Below, in pieces: positions 10,112 to 19,954 of a DNA stretch of 64,000 nt (positions are counted from its first letter, which is position 1; every line of letters begins with the position of its first letter). The stretch lies in the NCBI GenBank assembly GCA_001599595.1, contig BCHH01000008.1:2181690-2245689 (forward strand), read 5' to 3'. Made by a program: the position numbers and the translations under genes. The notes under the pieces were generated by a model. That model saw nothing but the letters and a program-made list of their open reading frames with translations. It searched no databases and was not told the DNA's origin. This DNA comes from Beverwykella pulmonaria (Eukaryota; Ascomycota; Dothideomycetes; Pleosporales; Melanommataceae).

Positions 10112-12316
10112 TCATCGTCTTCGAACCTCACAGAATAATCCTACGACACCTACGCTTACGCACCGCCTTAGTACGGACCGGACCCAGTAAGTGTTCACCT
10201 CGTATAACACTATCCACATCTTTAGGAATTGAGTTCTTTCCTCTTTGCTACCCTCTATTATTTCCTCGTCTCTGTCGGCTTGCAGGGTCACCTCATTTGG
10301 GAGGCCTTTCCATGCAAGAGGTTCCATTCTAGTACCCTCATCTGCCTTGTCGAGAGCAGCTGCATCAACGTCCCCTAGATATTCTTCGTCTTGGTCAGCT
10401 TCAAGAATCGTCTCGATAGTCTCAATAGACATGGAAGACGTGTACTGGACATCGTCTGTAGATCGCTGTAGCTTGCGCAACGGGCCCGGCAAATTTCCAC
10501 GCCCATCGGTGAAGCTCTGAGCCTGGTTTCTGATTTTTACAAGCTTCTGCTGTTCCATTCGGATTTCAGCAAAAACTTCTTTGGACAATTGAGCCCTAAT
10601 GATCCTACGCTGGGCTTTCCTCTTGTCCTGTATGCTTTCGATATCGTTGAGTAAGTCCCCACGTTTTGCAGAGAGAAGGAGCTTTCGGTATTTGTCTATT
10701 GATCCATTTCCTGCCGGTCGGTCATGCGGATTTAAGCCAAGCTCATCGCCAGCTTTATCTAGCATATCCTTCACGCATACACTGTTAGCTAAAGTATAAG
10801 CAATCGTTTGAGCTGCTTAAACTGACCTGAAGTTCATTTTCAAGTGCCAAGTAATTTGGATTTTGTACTAATTGCTCTTCCCTTCTTCTTGTGATGGTTC
10901 GGCGAAGGTTCTCCTCTGGGCTGGCTGATATGTACGTACTGGCTTTGGCTTGCTGCAGCATATCCCTTATCTCTTGCCGTGAGAGAGACTGGTCCTCCTG
11001 CAACCGAAACGCGGTCACGTCTAGATCCGCCAGTCCCTTGTCATCGTATGCGAACAGAGAATCTCCTTCGGGTACATGTCCCCGGGCCATCTCCGAACCA
11101 AACCTGCGCCTTGTCTCTGTGATCGTAGTCCGTCTGAAAGAATACATTGTGTTTCTTTCGGTGAGACCAACTTGGATGCACATATCCTGAAGTCTTGTGT
11201 TGAGTGCGCGTTCTGGCATGGCCTTTCCTTGTACAGGATTTCCCTTGTGATCTGCGGCTAGAAAACAGGGTCTCTATTCACGTTTGGGTTCGTAGAGAGG
11301 CGTAGCTCGTCGCCTCGAAGGATCTCTTCGAGAGGCTGATTGAACAGCCCTCTTGAGTACGCGAGGCCGAATAGAAGGACGGACAAGTCAAATTCAAATC
11401 TTGAGCCGCGCGTAGGAACGAATGTGAAGATCCTCAACCCTTGTAGAAGTCAGTCGCCGTGCTTGGCAAGGAAGATATTCAGTAGCTCAAATACTAGAAG
11501 ATTAAACTTACCCTCCACTTGTTTCTTCCTGTATGGGTCACGATGGTTCTTCAAAAATCGGAAGGTAATCCGAGCGCCGATACCATTCTCAAAACGCAAC
11601 CACTCCACATCGCGCCAACGAAGTGTCTCGTCGATCAACCGGACTTTGGACTTATCTTGCAAACCTAGGCTGGCTCCGGCTTCGTAGCCGGGGCAAACAG
11701 TGAACGATCCAGGTCGAGCTCCTGTTACATATGCCAAAACCCAGGCTACATAGTGCTGCTTTGCGTTCTCGACTCCGGTTCCCTTATCTTTTAGGGAGTT
11801 GAAGAACAATGCAAGTTCTGCGTCTGTCAGATTGGACTTCTCTGCCCACCGAGTCTCAAGTTGTTCATAGGTTGCAGTCATATGTATGTGGCTGACTAGT
11901 TCGGAATGCCATTTGGCGAAGACGGTCGTGAATTTGTCGATAAAACGTACCGCCCACCAGTACAGGCCGTCCTTGGCCTGAAACAAAGTACCGACCTTGA
12001 TCTTCTCTCCGATCTGGCCTTCGGAATAAATAGCTAGTATACTTATGTAGAGCTTGCTTCTCTCAATTATTGTGTCGCAGGTCCATATATCTTTTTCGCT
12101 TGTGAGTCCGTATTCTTGCTTGATAAGAAATTCGAAATTGGCTCTCGCTGCTTCCCGCCGGCGGCGGACACTGGGGCCGGAACGATCGTAGAATTTAGAT
12201 TCATCTGCTCTTCTCATGAGCTCCTCGACTAACGGGCGGTTGCTGAGAGCGTTCGTGATGCCTCGCGCAACGAAAGCGGACGGAGGACGCGCCTTGGGGA
12301 TTCCGCGAGAAGTCAT
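10112..12316 (-). pseudogene. Tyrosine recombinase-like gene (DUF3435/captain-like or Crypton-like), inactivated
   Basis: The frame starts at 12316 (MTSRGIPKARPPSAF). It encodes an N-terminal helical region and then AYVTGARPGSFTV (near 11705-11735), resembling box I with its catalytic Arg. After that come LLFGLAYSRGLFNQPLEE, TMYSFRRTTITET and MARGHVPEGDSLFAYDD (about 11040-11140), matching the order R, H-x-x-R-like, H and Tyr regions of tyrosine recombinases. A Lys/Arg/Glu-rich coiled-coil-like tail follows a 58-nt intron (10769-10826, GTCAGT donor, TAGCTAAC branch). A TGA at 11450-11452 breaks the frame after FLAKHGD, and the same frame then continues as LLQGLRIFTFVP. A 1-nt shift near 11258-11262 separates RDPVF from AADHKGNP. 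The tail beyond about 10200 is also disturbed. Fungal DUF3435 recombinases mobilise giant Starship elements, and Cryptons use related enzymes; which class this is cannot be decided without a profile search. Confidence 0.62.
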
Positions 12317-12553
12317 TGTAAAATGAGCTACTCACTGACGGTAGATGCAATAAAAAAAGACGGTAGGGAAGGTAGCCCTTGATGTACGTGTCGCTATTCA
12401 CAATAGTGGTGTTGGTGGTGTGGTGTTGTTGGTGGGTGAGAGAGATGACGGATGGCTCACGATCACCGCTGGTGGAAGGTGCGAACCGTACACATCCAAC
12501 CTTGTCCCCCGCTATCACCGAATTCTTAACTCTGTCACAGCGACATATCGACA
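12317..12553. promoter_or_regulatory. Short shared upstream region between recombinase relic and divergent gene
   Basis: Only 237 bp separate the two divergent starts. A GT-rich tract with TGTTGG/TGGTG repeats lies at 12405-12440. The compact head-to-head layout suggests shared control or a common mobile unit; this is inference. Confidence 0.35.
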
Positions 12554-13751
12554 ATGCAGAACGTAGATCCTAAAGATGACGCACATCCTGAACTCGAACG
12601 ATTCAAAGCCCTCCCGAAGATGAAGCAAGTCGAGCGGCTGAAGAAGCTAGGGGAGAAAGCATGGGGAAACAAGCGGCAACTCGAAAACAGATTTTCAGAG
12701 TATCTAAAGAAGAATCCGTCCGCACAAGAGGTGTGTAAAAACACGAGTAAATCATACATCAGGCTAATAGACTAGAATCAGGCGCATGGCCATGGCGAGC
12801 CTCGCAGTGAAGATGACGGATTGACGCCCATCCAGCGACTCTTGATTCCTCGTTTCTCAGTTTCTCATCACACGCTCGCAGCCTTCAATGCACTAGACAT
12901 TCCCATAGATTTCAATGTAGACAACGAGATGAAAGTTGGATCGAAGACTCTCGAGATTGCGGGACAATTTGCCGCAGTAAGCGTTGCTAACCAGTGAGCA
13001 AGAGATTTTGCTGACAGGAATAGGAATTGAGCAGCTCCATGAAAAGCATCCAAGTCTCCCATAAGCATGCCACCAACATTGAGAAACTTCGTGTTGTCAT
13101 AGAACGTCCCCAATCGGTTGCCGGAACTAAGTCTACGTGTAATCTGTCAGATTTCTACGTGGGTGACACCAATTCTCCTGCGATCTTCCGCCTTTCCGGA
13201 GAAACCGAACATGATGCAGAGATGGAAAACCTGGACACAGAAGCAGAAGTAGAAAAGGAAATTCGGGCCCGCGAGGTAGAAGAAGTGACATTGATGAGAG
13301 AGGCCATTAATAAACTGGAAGAGATCATTCCCTGCACCGCCCATTGACGAATTGCAGTGGCTGCGAGATTTCTCAATCACTGAAAGGAATGAGATCAGAG
13401 CGTACACACGAACCATCATGAAAGAAGACGTAGGGCTATGGGACGATACTCTTCCAGAAGGGAAACTGGAGAAAGTAATTGAGTAGTTCAGGAATGACGA
13501 CGACTTTCCAGTGCAGAAGCGCCAAAGCATTGCGACAATTAGTCCAGGACATGAGGAGCCGGCATAGAAGTGTCAGAGCCAGGAAGGAGAAAAAGAAAGG
13601 CGGGAACACGGATGGCTTAATAGTTGATGGGGGCAGGGATGGAGATGGATTTGGGAATGATGAGGGAGAGACGCGAAAACCCGGGGCGCGACAGCGGCGA
13701 AGGAAAGCCGTGGAGGACGATGATGAGTACGCAGATGAGGATCAGGAGTAA
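12554..13751 (+). CDS. Uncharacterised charged protein, five-exon model
   Basis: Proposed exons 12554-12730, 12776-12976, 13024-13284, 13358-13474 and 13512-13751 give 331 residues with all junctions in phase 0. The introns are short: 45, 47, 73 and 37 nt, each with GT..AG ends. The N-terminus (KQVERLKKLGEKAWGNKRQL) is basic and helical. The middle contains IPRFSVSHHTLAAFNALDIP and FYVGDTNSPAIFRLSGE. The C-terminus is Arg/Lys-rich, then acidic (EDDDEYADEDQE). Alternatively the 73-nt 'intron' is coding (NKLEEIIP continuing to PPIDELQWLRDF) with a 1-nt indel, which would make this a damaged gene. I do not recognise the family. It is divergent from the recombinase relic and may be cargo or a partner of the same element, or an unrelated accessory gene. 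Confidence 0.55.
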
Positions 13752-13839
13752 AATGTAGCAACAGGAACGTGTAGGTAACGTTCACGAAAATAGAATCGCA
13801 AGGATGATAGAAGTATTCATCGCCCTTTTGTCCTAGCAG

Positions 13840-14255
13840 GCGGGAGACTTTCGGACCGAACAGTCTTGGCGCTGCGAGATAAACGGACTGAGCTCATCAC
13901 CTTTCAAGATTTCTAGGTTGCTCTACTGCTGAAACAGTACACCCAATTTGTCCCTGTTGCTCACCCATCTCGCTATTTAAAACGCCGCGCGTGATGGTCG
14001 CGCAAGTTGCACGCATATGCCCGGAGCCTGCTCGCCACAGCCCGTCAGACCACACCTAACCTGCGCAACTTCTTCACTTCGACCGCCGTCCCAACTCCAT
14101 TCAACGGAGTAGTCTCTTCTTCCTCCGCACTGAGCGCTCCCTGTTCTCCCGCCTCTTCCACTCCCTACGATTCAACAGCAACAAGACACAACCCTCGCAG
14201 CAGCCAAACCACACACCACACCTTGGAAGCCCCAAGCCAGCACCCTCTCTTTCCC
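13840..14255 (+). pseudogene. Truncated inverted copy of the FAM210-like gene's promoter and 5' end
   Basis: By eye this segment aligns with 17270-16809 on the opposite strand, covering upstream sequence (CTTTCAAGATTTC, CTGCTGAAAC, TCCATCTCGCT-like) and the first part of the coding exon (CACCTAACCTGCGCAACTTC, GCGCTCCCTGTTCTCCCG, ACGATTCAACAGCAACAAGA). Similarity ends sharply at CTTTCCC, followed by a T-rich tract. Small deletions shift the frame, so translation from the equivalent ATG (13994) stops after about 21 codons (MVAQVARICPEP). Many differences are C/T or G/A transitions. It is a dead partial duplicate about 2.5 kb from its source. Confidence 0.85.
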
Positions 14256-16277
14256 GAGCCCACCCGGGGGATATTTTTTTTATTTTTTTTGACATTTTGA
14301 ATTCTACAGAGTCTAGATAGAGGGGAGTGTGCTCGATGTGTTCTTTTTAGTGGGCAGCGTAGAACATAAATAATCATTCTGTTGTATTGCAGATTTTGGG
14401 AATTGGTTAATGTTTGGCTGCATATCAAAGAATCATGCTGCGCTTTGCACTGGCGCCGAAGTGTAGGACCAGATTTCTATTATTCATTAAAGATAACAGA
14501 CGACGCAGCACATACATGCAGAGACACGAATTATGAAGAAGATGCAATGCTTCAACATTTGACCGTAGCATGCCTAGAAACTGAAACGCACCTTTAGAGC
14601 TGAAGACATGAAGGGGAGTTAAACGCAGAGAGGATAGAGGGCCTGTCCTACCACTTTCCCAGATCCTAGAGCGATACTATTCAAGCCAGCCTCTATAACA
14701 AAGCCCACAACTACGCCGTATTTGCATCTAATCAAACTGCTACCTATGAAACCCACTTTCCCTGGTAATATTGCAACAAGCGCAAAAAGGTCCTCTAGAT
14801 GATGCCACTCAACCTCAGGTTGTGCTTCGAAATCATCCAATTCGGAGGGTGGGAAGAAGGAAAAAGGCATGCGAGTGTGTTGAGTCGTGGATGCGACGGC
14901 TCAATTGATGTCGGTGAAGTTATACTAGTACCAAAATGGTAAGCACCGACGACAGTGTTGTCCCTCGTCTTCGATACTACTGCGGCGGCTTACTATATGG
15001 CGTTCTCATGAATAGGCGACTAGCGCTATCCGTGCGTCTTCCATCCATATCTTTAGTTTTCCATACAAATTTAACATGTATGGTGGCTCGCGCTAGTCAC
15101 CTGTTCATGGAAGGGCCGTGTATAACGCTAGAAGGGTCGAGCTTGGGCCCTTTCTTAAACCTTTGAGTAGCAATGAACGTCGACAGGTAGCTTGCATGGG
15201 AAGCACAAGCGGTACGATATGTTGTTTCCGTTTTGTCTTCCGTGAGCCGGAGAAGTGGAATCCGATGGAGCCACGAAGAGAAGGGCGAGTGTGGTCTAAA
15301 ACCATGAGCACCCAAACCTACGAGTTCTCTCAACCGAAAGAAGTACCGAGTGCAAAATGTGCAACGCGGCCGTCTTTGTCCGATAACGAATATAGAGGTG
15401 GGTGCCGCACCAGCAGACTTATATCGGAAAGTAACTTTTGACGGCTGTGCTGGATAGAGTCGTGCTAGTTCTAACTTTGTATAACAGCGTGACGCAGAGC
15501 TAGATCGAACCTCGTACCTTCTTAGCAGTCTCTGATAGCCTGTAAATAAGAACAAATCTTGCCTGCCCGTGGTGTGAAGAACGCGTACCGCCTACACGTC
15601 ACCCGGAAGTCCTAGTCGTTGTCACAAGATTAAGGTTTATTCCCGCGAGTGAAGTTCATAAGGTTTACCGGCGTGGCAAGTAATATGCATGGTTTGGAGT
15701 CCGTCTCGCTGGGAAAGGACAGTCTGGCGGACCCAATACCAAACTCTGACTGTCCGACTATTGAGTTTGGCGAGTTCGGCGAGTTAGGTGACTAGAAGGT
15801 CGCATGTTCGACATCAGTTTCTAACATCAATGGTGCGGTGAATCGTCCGACAGATTCATATAGTGGCACGAGACGAACAATAAACGAGAAGTACGAGGTC
15901 TACTAAACAGCAATAGAGATATATTTTTTATTTCACCGAGGCACCAGCTGTGGAGAATGTACCCGGGGAGCTGGAACAAGTGTTGGCCCTACGTTTCACG
16001 GCTGACCAAATTACTGGATCCAACGTTCCAAATCTGTCTAGACTGTGTCCATGGAAAACTGTTGTGTGAGATTTAATATTCAAACACCCGTGGAGGAGAG
16101 GTGCCTAGGGGATCGATGACCATACACGCCTATCTTACATAAATCGGCTACAAGCTGCCTTCAGTGTATTGTACAAACCCTGTAGTTCCAACAGACCATG
16201 ATTCGAGTGTGGACTGTGCTCTCGACTTTTCAGAACTCAATGTATGCAGAGTGGTTCCTCCTTCGTCTCCCGCGAGC
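14256..16277. other. Intergenic, 2 kb, no gene seen
   Basis: Starts with T-rich sequence directly after the truncated copy (14270-14290). Only short overlapping frames on both strands; no family motif, splice-consistent model or RNA gene that I can support. Confidence 0.5.
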
Positions 16278-17097
16278 TCATTTCTTGGACTTGGGTGTTC
16301 GTTTGCCGATATCCCAGCCCCATTTCCTCAGCGTCTTGACAACCTTTGGCAGGATGGCTGCCGTGAGTGGCACGCGGATGAAGATGAAGGATTTGTGAAT
16401 GACATAGGCTAGAGCAAGTTGAGTCCAGATGGCTGCAAATCGTGTCAGCCAGTCGACAACATATTTACCTCTATTTAACGGGTGTCGTACTTGCGTTCGC
16501 TCCACGATTCAGAGCTTCGGCCTGGTCAATCTCATCACCCCATGCTATATCCCCTTCTCGCTCTGTTGCTTCCGCAACCTTAGAAAGCGTGGACGGCCCT
16601 TCTTTTTCTTTTGACTTCCCCAGGCTGGGGAATGGAATACTGGCCAGATTCCAGAATCCCTCTACAACTACGTGTTCATAGTGCCCAATACGATCTGTGC
16701 CTAGCGTCCGCACGGCCAGGAAGCAGAAGGGGAAGTCCAACGCAGACAGCGCGAAATATACGCCCACCGCCGACCACCCATATTCTCGTGACAGTTTCTT
16801 CAGGCGCTGGGAAAGTGAGGGTGCTGGCTCGGGGCTTCCAAGGTGTGGTGTGGGATTCGGCTGCTGGGAGGTTTGTGTCTTGTTGCTGTTGAATCGTAGG
16901 GAGCGGAAGCGGCGGGAGAACAGGGAGCGCTTAGTGCGGAAGAAGAAGAAACTTCTGCGTTGAAGGGAGCTTGACAGCAGTCGTGGAGCAGCGGAGGGCT
17001 GTGCGTAGGTGAAGAAGTTGCGCAGGTTAGGTGATGTGGCGCCGAGGCGCCGGGAGAGGAGCTGCTCCGGCCATATGCGTGCGACTCGCGCGGCCAT
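16278..17097 (-). CDS. Mitochondrial FAM210/NAT2-like protein (DUF1279)
   Basis: Two exons (17097-16491 and 16432-16278) encode 253 residues. The 58-nt intron has donor GTACGA, branch CTGACACG and acceptor TTTGCAG, and the frame is preserved. The N-terminus (MAARVARIWPEQLLSRRLG, then many Arg and Ser without acidic residues to about residue 70) is a good mitochondrial targeting sequence. The DUF1279 domain (PF06916) starts near residue 94 with SQRLKKLSREYGWSAVGVYF, then a membrane segment SALDFPFCFLAVRTLG. Exon 2 supplies WTQLALAYVIHKSFIFIRVPLT and the conserved WGWDIGKR near the C-terminus. Family members are mitochondrial inner-membrane or carrier-associated proteins (human FAM210A/B, yeast Nat2); the precise role is not settled. 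A dead partial copy of its 5' end lies at 13840-14255. Confidence 0.88.
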
Positions 17098-19554
17098 CAC
17101 GCGCGGCGTCTTAGACAGCGAGATGGACGAGCAGCGGGGACAAATTGAGTGTCGGTTGCGTGTGTTGTTTCAGCAGCAGAATAATCCTGGAAATCTTGAA
17201 AGGTGATGATGAGCTCAGCAGCTGTAAATCTCCCGACGCCAAGGCTGTTCGGGCCGAAAGCCTCCGACTGCGATGTCTTTTCAGGAACGCTGCACAGAGC
17301 TTTTTTGCGACAGCAACGTGTCTCATTACCCCTTTCGTGCTATTCCGCGTAACCGCCCATGTCTTCCCGCTTTCTAGAACAATGGAAGAAGTGGCGGTCT
17401 GCGAAGGAGCAAGTGACCTCTCCTCTGAGTCGCCGTCTTGAAACCGGCGCCTCGAGACTGAGCGCATTTTCATCGCCCCTGGACTAACACTCGGATCCGG
17501 GAGCCTCATCGACAGAGACTGGACTAGGTACGGCGTATCATTGAGCGGCATCCCGCATACCTGATCACGATTGAGCACTGCAACCTCGGCCGCAGGGTGT
17601 CTTGCAGGGGATTTGGGAAACAACGACATAATGTTTCTTCTCAGCCAACGTGCTCAGGAGACCTGTGGATTTGGTCTCCTTGCCTGCAACGACGTCAGTT
17701 TCCCATGGGAATGCATGCCCTGCTTATTCATGGGTCATGGTTCACGGGCGTTGCGCAGGGACTCCATCACACGTGGAAAGGGAACGACCCCTGCAACCGA
17801 GCATTAGCCATGTGCTGGCCAAGGGATCAGCAGAAAAGTCTCGAAGAGTGCTTCATCTGGTGCGAGACGTGCCAGAAAGGCTTACGGTTGAGCGTTGCTG
17901 AGCCTATCCAACAAGGGAAACTCGCAGCGAAGACGTGGGGCGACAGTTTGCGGTCAACCCTGGCATTCCCCTTTTCGGGCAGCTTGCGGAATGGGCATGG
18001 CATGAAGCGTCGCAGGATGCCTGTTGGTTCATGCCATGGGCAGCTTGGAGTCTGTCCTGCAGGAACGTTGGATATCGCGGCAACTGGTCGCGGGCGCAGT
18101 AATTGTACGGAGCCTTTCTGGAGGTACAGATGCTCCCACCTGCAAGGGGGACAATCCAAGCGACCAATGACCCAGATCGAGTCACAGGACAAGGGGATTG
18201 TCCCTCTCCAACGCCATCCCCTTGTACCTGCTAGGAGGAAATATAAGTGAATGCTAAAATGCGGGGCAGCTTGCGCACTCGTCCAAACTATACTATGGTA
18301 GAATTGGAACAATTGTGCCTCCTCGCTCCTGCGAGATAGCAATTGGGTCCTCTCTATGCCGCTATGAATCAGGACGCTCCATTCTGCAATCCTCCTAGCT
18401 GTCTGCCATTAAACGAGAGCAATTGTCGGGACGCGAAGGCACGAGTCATGTTCACAGGCGTCCTGGTCTCCTCGTGATGGGCGTTTGATGTCTTGCGGAC
18501 GCAGCCGGCTTGCAGCGTTTTACAACGCCACATTAGCCTATTTCGCCCTGGCATGGGTCTCTGCAGCAGCTCACCTGCAGGTGCAGCACGTTCGAGCTGC
18601 TGCTCTGTGTTTTTTTTCGCGGGGGCGACTCGACGCCACTCCCAGTATTAGCAACCCTTGTCCACGACTTTTCCACGTCTTAGGATGCCAGCGCTGCGCA
18701 TGTCGCACAGCGTAACTCTATCTACTTCCTTGATCCCGCTCAGGTCCTCTTCATCTCCGACCAATACACCCTTGCGCCGAGCGCGGCGCAGGTTTGCCGC
18801 GCGCAAACAAAGTTTTGGCTTCCCAGCCCTGCAACGGCACCAGTCGCAAACTCTACCTCCTAGCATCGATGTGCTTACGAGCGACAAAGGTCATTATTCA
18901 ACTACCCAGCCTTATAGTTGCTCTGGTCGGCCGCGTTATACCCCTTGATTGGCCTGCTATCCTGAACAGTCGACTCCATCGGCAGACCCACAGTTGAGCA
19001 GCAGTCGCGAACAGGGCAACTCGACCAGAACGGCGTCGTGCATGCCCTTCCTAGCTCGGCTGACTCCAACATTTGATTTCTTCCCTGTGTGTTGAAGCTC
19101 GGCAGCTCCTGTCCCTGTCTGGCGGAGCCAGGGCCTCTCCCTCACGCCGGTATCGAACGGAGCGTCTGCAGCAAGGTGTCACACGGTTTTCGCTTCACAC
19201 CTTGACAGCGCCCAAAACGGCCCACTCCCGGGGCCACCTGTTTGAGGCTTCAGCTAAGTAGCTGCCCTACGCTGTTGCATGACTTGCTGTTCAGGATTTA
19301 CCTGACTTTCCACGTGGGTTGATCTCAACTTTGTCCATGATTATTTATATACCTCGATATATATTCGCACGCTTCCCACCTCAAACGTGACCCTCTACTT
19401 CCACTTTCTTTCTCCTCGCATTCCCCTCCGATCATCCTCTTCCTTCTTGGAACTCTATTTAAAGTGATCGTCTCTGTCGACGTGCTCTGTCACCTTCTCG
19501 TTTAGTCTTCTCCGCAATCAGGCTATCTATCGTTTATCGGTAACCTTAACAAGC
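17098..19554. other. Intergenic, 2.4 kb, with CT-rich leader before 19555
   Basis: Long frames on both strands (for example 17597-18250 plus, 17827-18342 minus) are rich in Trp, Cys and His and overlap each other, so I do not call them. The last 200 bases hold TATATA sequence (about 19345-19365) and a pyrimidine-rich tract (19380-19450), which looks like a promoter and 5' leader for the gene at 19555. Confidence 0.5.
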
Positions 19555-19839
19555 ATGGGTGGTAACGCAGAATATATAGCGGGCTACGGCTACGTCTCCC
19601 TCCAGCAAGCCGTCCACCTCGCACAAAACAGTGAAGGCGGCGTCGACCAACGACTGGCGCAATTCCTCGAGAGCAAATTGGGAGAAGTTTGGGCCAAATT
19701 GCAAGCGCAGCCAAACACCTACATATTTCCCCAAGACGAATTCGCTCTCTTCAATTACTACAAGTCGAGATTCGGCGACTCGGAAATAGTCAGAAACGCA
19801 ACAAAACGCTTTTGGGACAACCACCGGGGAACTCGCTGA
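19555..19839 (+). CDS. Conserved small fungal protein of unknown function (94 aa)
   Basis: Single exon from ATG 19555 (AAGCATGGGT) to TGA 19837-19839. The sequence MGGNAEYIAGYGYVSLQQAV, then LAQFLESKLGEVWAKLQAQP and FALFNYYKSRFGDSEI, resembles a conserved hypothetical family of about 90 residues that I recall from Pezizomycotina. No enzyme motif, signal peptide or membrane segment; probably a soluble helical protein. A CT-rich leader precedes it, and the PNGase A frame on the same strand follows within 115-305 bases depending on which start is used. No function is proposed. Confidence 0.75.
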   Translation: MGGNAEYIAGYGYVSLQQAVHLAQNSEGGVDQRLAQFLESKLGEVWAKLQAQPNTYIFPQDEFALFNYYKSRFGDSEIVRNATKRFWDNHRGTR

Positions 19840-19954
19840 CCAATTGCGTTTACGAGTCGCGAAATTTGATTTTTGAAAAGGTGCGCGCTGTCTTGTTGTT
19901 ACCAGATCAATCGGAGTTGCTGACCGCAAATTAGAATTCCTGGCGTGTTCTTCA

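Noticed and set aside
15745..15830. tRNA-like sequence with a T-arm-like GGTCGCATGTTCGAC
   Set aside because: No pairing acceptor stem and no acceptable D-arm or anticodon arm could be drawn.
17111..17629. 172-codon minus-strand frame just upstream of the FAM210-like gene
   Set aside because: No recognised family; part of the same DNA (up to about 17270) is duplicated with frame changes at 13.8 kb as non-coding upstream sequence, which argues against coding.
17597..18250. 217-codon plus-strand frame
   Set aside because: Trp/Cys/Met-rich composition, overlapped by a 171-codon minus-strand frame, no motif and no signal of codon bias; treated as chance.
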